Source: Cylindrobasidium torrendii FP15055 ss-10 (lineage: Eukaryota > Basidiomycota > Agaricomycetes > Agaricales > Physalacriaceae). From it: DNA of 64,000 nt. The DNA lies in the NCBI GenBank assembly GCA_000934385.1, contig KN880446.1, positions 124,001 to 188,000 of the forward strand, in the 5' to 3' direction. Shown piece by piece: positions 10,351 to 21,500 of this stretch; position 1 is the stretch's first letter, and each line of letters opens with the position of its first letter. The notes below the pieces were generated by a model. The model was not told the DNA's origin and did no database searches. It saw only the letters and a program-made list of their open reading frames with translations. The position numbers and the translations under genes were made by a program.

Positions 10351-12261
10351 TTAGGGCTTTGGAGGGAATGGTGCGACATAATGTCCGCTCAAGCTCAGCA
10401 ACGTTGCCATTCTCGGATGGACTTCAACATGGAACGGTTCGAACGGAAACGATTCACCGTCCACTGAGAGAGTCCCCTTCGCCGCGAGCGGTTTGACCCG
10501 GAACGCTGACGCTTTCACATAGTGACACTAAGAGAAAGTGAGCCAGCAATCCGGGAGGGGGTCCTTACGACTTACACTGTCTTTCCAAAAAGATCCTCCT
10601 TGCGGTGCTGAGTTCAAACCTCCAATAACCTCGCCTCGCGATGACTGTCCGTCCCATTAGCCAGATAGAATGGAAATAGTCATGCAATTCCTACCAAAGT
10701 TTGAACAACAACGTCGATGAACCCATCATCCGGAGTTGACGCAGGGAAGGCCATGTAGTCGCTAGCGAAGAATTAGCAAACACAGAAACGTGTTGGGGGC
10801 CTTGTACAGACCGGGCTACGTATGGACCCTTGCCACAGTACAAGAACAGCATAGGCTTGTCGAAGGTCGTCCAGCCCTCTGTTTCCGTCTCGAACCGCAA
10901 TGATGGCAACGAATCACCTTCCGGATGCTTCCTTGCGCTGGACAGAGCATTGGGCCGGTTCAGGCTTTCCTGTCTCTCCCTCGCCATTGTATCCTTGTCC
11001 TTCGGTGCGGCCTTGTATGACAGTTCTATGGGACAAGACTTGAACGGAATTACTGTCACAGTGTCAAGCAGCAGCGCGAGAAACCACAGGACGCCTACAT
11101 CCTCGTAAGAATCCCACGACAAAGCGCGTGTCACCCATCCAGCGCAGGTTTTCTGTGCCAATGTCGAGGTCTGTCGTAGCAATGAGCGAGTGGAAATGCT
11201 AAGCAGCACTAAACTGACCCGCCATCAGACCCATCGCCTGGCTCATGAACGATATCGTGCGCTTTCCACCTTGTACAAAGGAGAATACATCGATATCCAT
11301 GGGTGAGCCTGCGGGGACGTCAACCTACTACTGGACTTCAGTGTCCAGCGGGACGAACCTTTCACGGCATTGAGCGCTGCATAAACGACATCGAAGCCAT
11401 ACTACATAGCAATGAGACATGCACAAAGGTCTAGGATAGACTTACTTCTAGACCCAACAGATTTAGGGCAAGGCCATTGCCGGAGCCGGTGGGTATAGGT
11501 GCGATGGGTATAGCGAATGCTTTCAGCGGTGTGGCATGTTGTGCCAGTCCGTTCATGATTTCGTGGACGAGACCATCCCCCGAGACGCTAATGATTCCAT
11601 CGTAGTCCAAAGACAAACCTTTGGCAATTTCCAGAGCATGTCCGTTGTGCGTTGTATCTAAAACCATATAATTGAGAATGGACCGGGGAGATTGGACGCA
11701 ACGCGTACGGGTCACATCAAGAATACAGCCAGCCGCTCGAAAGACTGGCTCTACTTTCTGGGTAAATACCGAGATGGCCTTTCCCTACGGACTTTGAGTA
11801 AATGAGAGAATGGAACAAGATCTATAGCGCACCGTGCCACCATGAGGATTGACCAACACTCTCAGCCTCCGGCCTCGCTTTACACCCAGGCCTATCGAGA
11901 TATGTATTTTACGATGGCAGTATGGATATGGGCGTACCTTCGTAAGCCGCCTTTGTGACCTTCTCTGTCCAGTTACTAGCGATTTCTGGTTCTCCTTGCG
12001 GCTTGCCTTCGAGACGAACCAGATGGAAACTCGACCTGCTCTTGTGGATGAACGATACTTGTACGGTCTTGCTCTTATATTCCGCTTCGAGCACCTGTCT
12101 AAGCTGAATCTTCTTGAGCTCTATAGACACGTCAAGTAACTTCGTTGCGTTTAAATGGTCGACAACTCACTGCTGCCCTCTCTCTGGATGTGAAGCGCGT
12201 CCTGGACCAAGGTGAGAGTGAATTTCTTCTTGGACGGCGTGTGTATAATGAGCTCCGCCAT
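10351..12261 (-). CDS. Sphingoid long-chain base kinase (diacylglycerol-kinase fold)
   Basis: Lipid kinase of the yeast Lcb4/Lcb5 and sphingosine-kinase family, which phosphorylates sphingoid bases. The start MAELIIHTPSKKKFTLTL is followed, after an intron, by LKKIQLRQVLEAEYKSKT. Then comes the nucleotide-binding entry RVLVNPHGGKGKA, the catalytic motif ISVSGDGLVHEIMNGL and APIPTGSGNGLALNLLGLE. Those three are the C1-C3 signatures of the family. The C-terminus reads VEVHPRMATLLSLSGHYVAP before TAA at 10351-10353. ATG at 12259-12261 is supported because its exon splices cleanly (GTGAGT donor) into the next. The gene diverges from the methyltransferase at 12608, with 346 bases between the starts. 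Confidence 0.9.
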
Positions 12262-12607
12262 TGCTGGTCGGTAAAGTCTGCGAACGCCGGTACTCCGGGA
12301 GCTACAATGTCAAAGCTCTCGTCAAGGTCGCCCGGCCCGGTTTCCCGATATTGCTCTCAACCGGGAACAATAGTGACACTTAATACTGACTTAATATCAA
12401 CAGCATTTGATGGTAAGACCAGCTGTACTTGCGCTTCAGAGCGTATTCTCGTACGGTATTCGAGAACAGAGGATATCCCTTACATGTGAGTAATTTCTTC
12501 GGCTTTCGGACCTTCGCTCCCCGTGCCAATGGCATCCTATAAATGGCCCATTGACTCTTGCTGAATACCTTATCGTTCGACCTTCACTAGATCACAGACT
12601 CAGAAAT
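12262..12607. other. Divergent intergenic region, kinase and methyltransferase
   Basis: 346 bases between two start codons on opposite strands, so a shared promoter region. I see no TATA box of note or strong symmetry. A weak open frame on the plus strand (12145-12489) mostly overlaps the kinase first exon and is rejected. Confidence 0.5.
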
Positions 12608-13598
12608 ATGACCACCAAAGTCCACTCGGTTGCCGAAGCTGGTTTTGGGACGGGAACGAACGAGCTTTACGACAGGTGAGAGTACAATGCAGATGCATGA
12701 GCGATGGGTTGACGCCGCCACCTACTACCAGGGCGCGCCCATCGTACCAAGCTGATGCGCTAGCCGCAATCAAAGTGGCCGTTCCTTCCAAGGAACCACT
12801 GAAGGTCGTTGAGTGAGCAAGGATTCGAATACCAAACACAAGTCCTCACCGTTTTTCACAGACTGGGCGCCGGAACTGGCCTGTTCACGCGCGCTTTCTT
12901 GAAGCATCCTGACTTTGCTGAGAGTATTGCCGAGATCAAGGCTCTCGAGCCAAGTGCTGGCATGCGCGAGGTCTTTGACAAGAAGACTCAAGACCCACGT
13001 TTGACCTCTGGCGAAGGCACTTTCGACACTACTCATGTCGAGGATTCATGGGCAGATCTCATCACGATTGCGCAGGTAACCCCAGATATATCGCGAGCGC
13101 TCATTCACCTTGCTAAGCCCATGATGTCAATTATAGGCTTTCCACTGGTGCCCGGATTACGATGCGGCATCGGCCGAGTTTGCAAGGATCCTTAAGCCTA
13201 ATGGTGTTGTGGCATTTATCTGGAATCTCGAGGATCGCAACACCGCTGCTTGGGTCGCACAGCTCCGCGACCGGCTTGAGAAGCATGAGAATGGGACGCC
13301 TCAGTTCCGCTTGGGCTTGTGGCGAGCTACCTGGGACACACCGTCCTACCAGAAGCACTTCAAGCCCCCCGTCGAGCAGACCTGGTCGTACCACATCCCG
13401 GGAACAGTGGAGGGCGCGATTGAACGGGCTGGAAGTAAGAGTTATATTCAGACGCTGGCTCCCAGCGACAGGGAGGCAGCACTCGCTGACGTGAAGAGAA
13501 TCGTCGAGCAGGGAGACGGGATGAAGTGGATTGACAAGGACGCTGGTATTTTCGAATACCCATACAACACTCTTTTGGTCCTGGCTCACAAGAAGTAG
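12608..13598 (+). CDS. SAM-dependent methyltransferase, type 11 family
   Basis: Class I methyltransferase resembling yeast Crg1/Tmt1 and their many basidiomycete relatives, acting on small molecules. Four exons can be followed. MTTKVHSVAEAGFGTGTNEL joins ARPSYQADALAAIKVAV, then KVVELGAGTGLFTRAF, where motif I (VELGAGTG) is split by an intron with donor GTGAGC. A third intron (13076-13136) joins WADLITIAQ to AFHWCPDYDAASAEFARIL. The motif LKPNGVVAFIWNLEDRN (post-motif III) follows, and the protein ends at TAG 13596-13598 after NTLLVLAHKK. About 265-280 residues, normal for the family. The substrate cannot be told from sequence. Confidence 0.88.
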
Positions 13599-14053
13599 AC
13601 CTTATCGTAACAATGGGTAATGTTGATCCTAGAAGAATCACTGAAAGTTGTATGTATAAATGCAGATTGGTACTTACGAGAAAGCAAAATCACAGCGGCC
13701 AGTGGTAGGGCGCCTCTGCCTTGCTCGTGCAATGTGCTCAGAGGTTCATTATCAAGAATGCATAGATGAAGCATACCTATGAGCATGCATATGGCGGTGC
13801 AGTAGACAGCAATGCAGGGAGCTGTGCCAGAGTACAACAAGTGTACAAGGGGAGTCACTGACATGCACGGGGTCACCGGTCAAGGCAAGAAGTACAGGAT
13901 CCAATAGCAGCTGTTCCTGCATCGGAAATGCATAACAAGTGTAAAAATACAGGGAATAGATGCAAGTATTTTACGCGTAAACAGTACTAGTACTTGATAT
14001 AGTGTGAGTGGTGTGAGGGCTCTGGTCAATTAGAGAGCCTTTTGTGTATACAT
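13599..14053. other. Convergent intergenic region
   Basis: 455 bases between the 3' ends of the methyltransferase and NAA25. It is AT-rich towards 13920-14050, as expected for terminators of both genes. It contains a 12-bp perfect palindrome AGTACTAGTACT at 13983-13994. The open frame on the minus strand (13586-13876) has no family features. Confidence 0.5.
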
Positions 14054-17000
14054 CTAATTAGGGTACAGCCCCAGAATCCTCGGTATACCCTTCCCGTAAC
14101 CCGCAAGCATGTCGTGACGCGCGTCCGAAAACCTCTTCGCCACATTCAAAATGAAGTCATGGTCCAGCTGCAGCGTACATCAGCATACTGACGAGACATG
14201 AGAGAGACGAGAAACGCACAGGTCCGTTCATAACATGTTTGCAGCCATCAATGAATTCCTTCCTTCTCGGTGCATTGCCTTCCTTCTCGCTCATCCTCCC
14301 GAGATCAGTCCCAACCTCCTTTAGGACTTCCACCATCTTAGCCTTCACAGGCTTGAACGACGCGACGAGATTGCCAAGCTTGTGAATCTTGACGACCGAA
14401 TTTTGCTTAAAGCGTAGTGTTTGGCACATGAACAACACGAACGCTTCCTGCATAATTTGCGCAATGGCTAGTGCCTCGGTGATGGCGTGCGCGTCGCGCA
14501 GCTTTCCGAAGCGAGCGTGCATCTCGTCGAAGAAGGCGAGGAGCTCACTTGGCGGTTCAGTCACTGGGGGAGCGTCTTCCTCCTTCTTGCCATTGCCATT
14601 CGCTGGGGGCGGAGGGATGTCTATGCCCTTGAATTTCTGACCTGTCTTCGCTTCTGATAGTTTTGCTGCCTCGGCAAGGACAACGGATGGATGAGGGCGA
14701 ACATGGTCGTGATGAGGCCCAAGCCAGTTGGCCAAAGCATCAGCGTAGTGAACGTACGAGAGCTCGAAGTCCGTGAGCTGTATCGAAAAGGTCATCACCA
14801 AAGAGTACAGCCAAGACAATGGGAAAACGTACATCTGCCATTTCTTCCTCTGTGCGTTCACACAAACGCTCTTTTAGTGGCCGCTCGTGCGGTTTTGTCG
14901 GCTGAGGGCGATCACCGATGAGCAACTTATCCTCCACAGAGTCGTCGAGGTCGCTGGCATCTTGAAGCGCCCGAACGTAGATTTTCATGAAAGACATTAA
15001 CCAGCCAAGCTGGACAGGTCAGCATCGGCCATACGACAAAGACATGTGCCACATACGTTCTCCGATTTCCCGAAAAGCAACGTTTGCTCGTTGAGGGTTG
15101 GAGACTGCCGTGGCTGGTAGTTGGGCAATGGGTTGAAATCACGGTTGTCGAAGTGGTCTGCAAAAGTCAATTGCCACTCTACCAACAAGAGAGAAAAGCT
15201 ACCTCGGTCAAAGATGAACTTGAAGTCAATGAGCTCCATGTCCACCACTTCGGCGCTAACAACATCAAATCCAAGGCGCATCCGCAGATACTCCATTTTC
15301 GCAATATTGCGCTGAAGCGAACACTCGACCTGATTCTCGAATTTGATGAATTCTGGGATCTGGGCAAAGTTAGCTTCAAGCGATAATTGATGATTGAGTT
15401 TATTCCTTACCTGAGAGTATTTTTCTTGTGTGAACGCGCGCACGGTATACTCGGAGGTCTGTGGATGTTTGTCAGAATGTCCAAAGAAGCGTAAAGTGTA
15501 TCTCACATCGGTGATATTGGTGACATAAATGTTTGACGCTTCGATGTGCTCGCTCATGTAGGTAAGGTCGCCAGTAGAAGCTAAGGAAAAGGGCGCCGAG
15601 CGAGAAAGTGCGAAGTGAGAGAGTGTGTCGTGCTGAACTTGCTTGATTTGCATCAGACGATAATGCTCAAGAGCCAATTGTGGGGCGCCTGACGCGGTCA
15701 GCTGATTTTCCGAACGCAAACTAAGAAGAACTCACCGAGAAGTCGGTAGATGCGAATCAGCATCAAACGCATGCGATACGACGGACGACTGCGAGAAACC
15801 CCATACTCGAGTATGGAGACAGCGTTCCACAGGTAGGTCTCATCTTTGGTCAAAGTCCATAAGTTGACAAATGCATGGCCACTGAGGATAGCGAGGTCGT
15901 CCGCTGGCTGCAGCTCCGTGTCCGGGAGGCCTTTGCCTAATGGTAATGCTTCGAGGTATTGCTGCGAGTAAGTACTAGCGAGAGCGGTCTCGGATTCAAC
16001 AGTGATAGCATCTGAGGAAAGATTGTAGCGGAGGAGCTTGTGGCAGTTGATCAGTCGTTGCAAGTCTTCGAGAGGAGACTGTCCATAGGTGAGCACGTAG
16101 ACGGCAGGCGTGTTGTAGAGCCTACGTAGCTAGATGCCAGCCCCTGGAGGTAGGCCGTCCACTCAGAAAGTTCTTCTCCTTCTAGTTGTACATATGGCAC
16201 CAGGTCCTCGTAGCAGCATGCCTTGCTACCAATCTTCTCGAAGTACTCCTTCAGCAAAGCGATCATTCGTCCTTCTGCAAGACGTTCAGCGTGGGTACAG
16301 CAACAACAGCGACTTATTGACCAGTTGCGAAATTGTGTGTGCGGCATCGCTTTTCAAGGTCAAGGAGAGCGAGAGGTCCTGAACGGTCGCTCGAGCCGTC
16401 TTTGGTAGTTACTTCCTCAAGCAACTGGCGCACCCGCGCAACCTCGTCGGCAGTGGAAAATGATTCTTCTTCGGGGCGAGGAGCAAATACAGCTTCAAGG
16501 ACGGCAACAAACTCGAGCCAGTTGCGGTCTCTGGATTGGATTCAGATTGTGGGTTGAATGCACAATGAGGTTCACGCACCCGCCCTCGATCAGCTTCTCC
16601 GCACGGCTGCCCTCCTCGACGGTGAGACCCTTGTCGCTCAGAATCTCGCGTCGAATCTCGTTGCAGGACAGACTAGTCAGACAGATGTACTGCCCAATCT
16701 CGTTTCCAAGCAGCTTCAAAGCGTCGTCCTGCAAGCCCAGTTCACGTAGGATGGTAAGATGGAGGTGGAAACGTTCGGCATGCTGGAAGGATGGTGTTGG
16801 AGACGATGAGATTAACCGATGGGCTAGCTGGTAAAGGAGCTTGCGCATATTTTCAGGTGTAGATGAAGCATTGGCCTGGATGGATGAGTATTGGCAGTGT
16901 CACACGGGGTTGATGCGCACCTGCAGGACGGCGGACATTACGCTCCAGTAAAGGTAGTGCTCCCGTTTAAACACCTTGGAGAGTTTGGTAGCAAGCTGCT

Positions 17001-17581
17001 AGGTAGTCAGTAAGGAAATTGGTGTGCATCGCGCGACACGCGCCTGTTGCGCGGCCTTCCAGTGACCGGCACGAATGTTGGCGAGGAACGCCTGTGCCCC
17101 GAGCTCTTCGTTGCCAGGATCCTTCTTCCAAGCCTCCTCGTACATGGTGACCGCGTCCGTGTCTGGAAGGTGCGTGAAGATCTGGTTGGTGGTGACATGC
17201 GTTTTAGCTCACGTCGTCCAAGTCCGCGAAGAACGTGTTGCATGGCTCCGAGTACGGCTTCGTCGGTAGGTTTCCCCGCGAGCACTTCATCGCACACATT
17301 TAACGATTCTTCCACTTTCTGGGACCGGATGAGTGCGAGTGCCTTCAAGGCCTACATTGATGTGGATGAGCGGAGGTATTCCCCGTGTATGGACGGACTT
17401 AGCAAACCTTGACGAGCTCGTTATTGGGATGCTTTTTAAGAACCTTGTTGCACGCTACAAGTGCACTCTTCGGGGAACCATTGTCGAGGGCATCTGTACA
17501 TCGTCGGACCACGAGCCCAACGCGTAACACGGAATACGTACCGTAGATGGGACGGACCAGCCTTTCAAGTGCCTGTGACAT
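14054..17581 (-). CDS. NAA25: N-terminal acetyltransferase B subunit NAA25/Mdm20
   Basis: Auxiliary, ribosome-anchoring subunit of the NatB complex, which acetylates proteins starting Met-Asp, Met-Glu and Met-Asn. The start MSQALERLVRPIY joins across an intron to DALDNGSPKSALVACNKVL. This opens the tetratricopeptide array (KALALIRSQKVEESLNVCDE, PTDEAVLGAMQHVLRGLGR), the usual beginning of this family. A long helical solenoid follows with many introns. The C-terminal part reads MQEAFVLFMCQTLRFKQNSV and LDHDFILNVAKRFSDARHD, ending GIPRILGLYPN before TAG at 14054-14056. I estimate about 1,000 residues. Assignment rests on the N-terminal repeats and the conserved C-terminal block. Confidence 0.85.
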
Positions 17582-18593
17582 GGTGGGTGATAGTAGAGAG
17601 CTGGAGGACAGTCGGTAGTACAGTGAGTACGACCTAACAGATGTCGATGTCGCGAGTTAAGGATGATTTATCTTTTTTCCCGAAAGCCCCGTGCCGCATT
17701 GCCGATCTGCACTTCTTCATTCCCCAAACTGGCCTGAAGCTCCAGGTTCGCCAGAGATGCCTGTTCTCACCGCGACCGACAACGGGATGCAAAATTTCCG
17801 CCAATCTTTAGTAGATGCTCTGCTTAATGTCGTCTGCCGATGGAGCGTAGTATATTGGCATACATACTGTCGCTTGCGGGTCAAGCTTCTGCCAGGATAC
17901 AATGAAGCTTGCCTCCCCTTGTATGGACGAGTACCAGGCGCCTATTGCGTTTTCCATGACACAGGTGTATCACTCTACAGACTTTTGAACCTCCATTGTT
18001 TGAGCTTTCTGCGGTGGCTTACATAGAGCTGGTGACAAGGTCAACTTTGCGAAATCAGAACTTTAATTATGCAGACCGCACAGAAGAATTTGTCCTATCA
18101 ACCAAGTTCAATTATTCAGATGCGGGTGCACTGGAAGTTGAATGAATCTAGAGTCTGACAAGTCTGCGAGTTGTAGATTCAGAGTTTCGGTGCTCGTCAT
18201 AAGAGACGAAATTCAAACAGCACAGTCCCTCCTACTTGGGCTGTAAAAACAATGAAATCGAGCCTCTTCAAATGGGTATATACGTGCGCCTATACTTTGA
18301 AATTACTTGACGCCCGCGGTAAGCAGCATAGCATCCGTGTCCTCAGATACTGTACTCCGACATAAGTATCATAGTGGTTTAGGAATTGTGGGTGGCACAC
18401 TACTGTGTGGCGCAATGATCAACGTCATCTGATCGGTGCTGCTTCAGGAAGCAGCAGTTGTCACCAGACAGTCACAGTGAATAGGCTCAAAGGGCTTGCT
18501 TGCCTCCGGCCACCATAACTCTGATATGTTTACCACATCGTCCCTGCTGTAACGGACTGCTTGCCGCTAGCATCGCCCCCGACGACGACCAAG
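17582..18593. other. Divergent intergenic region, NAA25 and ATG2
   Basis: 1,012 bases between opposite start codons. It holds a 20-base dyad at 18437-18456 (listed separately). The open frame at 17691-18026 has no recognisable motif and I do not call it a gene. Confidence 0.5.
18437..18456. promoter_or_regulatory. Perfect 9+2+9 dyad upstream of ATG2
   Basis: TGCTGCTTC and its exact reverse complement GAAGCAGCA are separated by only AG. It lies about 140 bases upstream of the ATG2 start. A two-base centre suits a dimeric DNA-binding protein better than an RNA hairpin. No named factor is assigned. Confidence 0.4.
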
Positions 18594-21500
18594 ATGTCCT
18601 GGTTTACGTCCTGGCTACCAATTCCCCCATTTCCTTCGCTGAACATACAGCTTCCGTCTGGCATCCAGAGTCGGTTTCTGTCTTTCGTACTCAAGAGAGC
18701 GCTTGGCCACTTCCTCAAGCCTGGACAGTTGGATGCATCACAGATAGACTCTCAGATTGGATCAGGTCACGTCAAAGTCGCGAACCTACAGCTTGACAGC
18801 GAAGTGCGTCCGTCTTCACATTATGTGAATTTGGTTGTTAAATGCGGTGCAGGCCATTAACCCTCTTCTCGACGGCCTCCCCGTTGTTCTCCATGCAGGC
18901 ACTATAGGACTGGTCACCGCGCGCATCCCATGGCCAAATCCCTTAACATCCGTTGTGGGGTTCTCCGTCAAATCTCTCCATCTCACCCTTCATATCCTCC
19001 CAAAACCACCACCACACGCCAAACCGACCGTAGACCTCAATGAATCGGTCATTTCTGTGGCCGAAAGCTTTGTGCATGAAGAGTTGTCGCCGGACCAAGA
19101 AGAGGTCCTTCGCCAGTCGTTCCACGCCGAGTTGGCGGCTTCATTACGTGACGAGGGGGATGTTTCGCTTCCCGGCGGCCTGGGGGCATCTACCACGCTA
19201 GGAGATGGAGACCTTGATCCCGCCGGCGTATCCTTGGTCGCCAACATGATTGAAGGCCTGCTCGCACGATTCGAATTCGATGCCGAGGACACACGTATCA
19301 CCTTAGTACATCCAGGAAAGTCCAGCATAACCGTGAGATTGGCAGAACTACGCTATCACACCGAGGACGCCACCACGGAAGTCGAAGGCTCCAAGACGCG
19401 ATCTGTTCGCCTCAATGACCTCTCTGTTACAGCTAGCAACATGTCCGCTGCATCAGACCTATCCTCTTCTGCTACTTCGACTCAGCAGGCCACTTCATCG
19501 ATGACTGCGTCGACGCTTCAAACCCCGCGGCGCTCGCCTTCCCCTACATCGTCGACATCGTCCTCATTGGACGAGGACACCCATTTGGCGATGTCACAGT
19601 CTCTGGCATTCCTCCCTCCTCGTCCACATTCACCAGCCAGCTCAGCTGCTAGTAGCATGTATGCGAGCGCAATTTCAACAGCCGACATAACACCAGAGGC
19701 AGCATCCTCAAGCGCATCTGTTCCCCGTCCACGATCACCCCGAGTAGACCCGCCAAATGTTCCCCACCGAGAGACAAACACAGAGGAGACCATATTATCG
19801 TTCGGGAAGGACCCCATTGTCTTCACTCTAGTGACACCCCCGCCGATACGAAAACAGCTCTCTCCGCCCGGGAAGCCACAAGCAACCTACGAAGAGACAC
19901 TCAAATTCTCGTTATCCGGCGGTGTGCTCGCATTCGCCTTGCGATCTTGGCATATTCGGTGTTTGATGGACATTCTGGAGGCTTTCTCCGCCCTTCCTCT
20001 TCCACAGAAGGGGAAAGAGGGGAACAAGGCCCCGTCATCCGCGTTCCTGAAGCTGGCCGCGACTGTAGAGTTGAAGGGTATTGTTGGGATTGTACTGCCT
20101 GCTATTGCGCCTGACGCAGACCCCCACACATTTGTCCGTGAGCTCGATACGTTCTACGAGAAACCATTGGTGCCTCCTCGACTTTCTACTGGTTATGTTC
20201 GCCTACTTGTAGAGAAGATAGCCGCCAGCGGCTCGCTAGCCCCCAGTGTTACGGCCCTAGGAGCAAAGTTGGCATTGCCGACCCTTGCCTCTGCGCAACC
20301 ACTGGCATCGCTGATCACTGCGTCTGCTACAATTCACGAGATTTCGGTGTTTGTATTTGGGGCGGCAAAGGCGGACTCTCTCATTCTCAATGCTTCGCCC
20401 GTCTTAATCACAGACCATCACCTCAATGAAGAATATTCGCGAGTACATGAACATCCGGACCCACATCTCAAGTCGGGCGAATGCCCGCCGCTACCCGTCT
20501 TCGACATAGTCGACTGGACGGACCCCAAGCATTTTCTTCACGGATCGCGTATATCTCACTGGCGAACGAAACACCGGTCATCTTCTACAGCTCAACAGGA
20601 CACAGCCAGTGTTGCGAGCATCACAGTCACCCAGAAATCTGTGAGAAGGAAGAAGACACAAACCGAGACTACAGAAACTGACGTCGATGTGTCCCTTGTC
20701 CCCCTGCATATCCTTGTCAACCTTCGACAATGCGTCACTCGCGAGACCTTTGCCTTCATTGATGAACTCAAACGCCCGTCTACCCAATCGCAGGAAGTTG
20801 AGGAGCCTCAATCCGATACCGACGACTCACTTGAGGAGTCCGTATCCCGGGAAGGGGATACCCAATCAGCTGTCGACTCAGAGCGACGGAGACTCGAACA
20901 GATGGTGTTGAAAGATCTCAAGTTGGACTACGACTATAGGAACCAACAGCCTGCTACGGCGAGTCCTCAGCAAGCCCCGAAAGTTCGAAGAAGAGTAAGC
21001 CTAGAGATACTAGTTTGAGTGATCCTCTGATTGTCCATCAGCGGTCACCGGCCAAGTCGTCCACAATTCTGACAGTGCACTGTCCAATGCTCCGCGCGCA
21101 GGTTCGGACGCCTCCTTTGCCCGACGTCGCAGCCCGCTCCGGTCCCCTCATTATCGATGTGCATGACTTCGTTTTCACGAATCATCCGCCCTCGAAGAAA
21201 CCTGCTGCGAGGTTCACCGACTATCCCGCGCAAGCCGACATTGTTGCGTCTATTCAACTCAGTCGCTTAGTGTTCGCAGCTGCAGGGCCATCGGAATCCA
21301 AGGCGTTAGGTGTAGCCTCTCTTGGATCGCTCACCGGGCTCGCGGGTGGCTCTGAAGAAAGTGGAGCGATAGTGCCGACCGTTTCGTTCGTAAAGACAAG
21401 CCCTGTCAAAACGTCCCTTCGCATATCTGTTCCCTCGCTCTATGTGAACATTCAGAAGGCCACCTATGATTACATCCAATATGCTATCGATGATGCTAGC

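Noticed and set aside
13586..13876. 96-codon minus-strand frame with Cys and hydrophobic residues
   Set aside because: Overlaps the methyltransferase 3' end and sits in a terminator-like region; no supporting exon structure.
19400..19800. Ser/Thr-rich stretch that looks like a low-complexity repeat
   Set aside because: It lies in one continuous ATG2 frame and is the usual variable segment of fungal ATG2.
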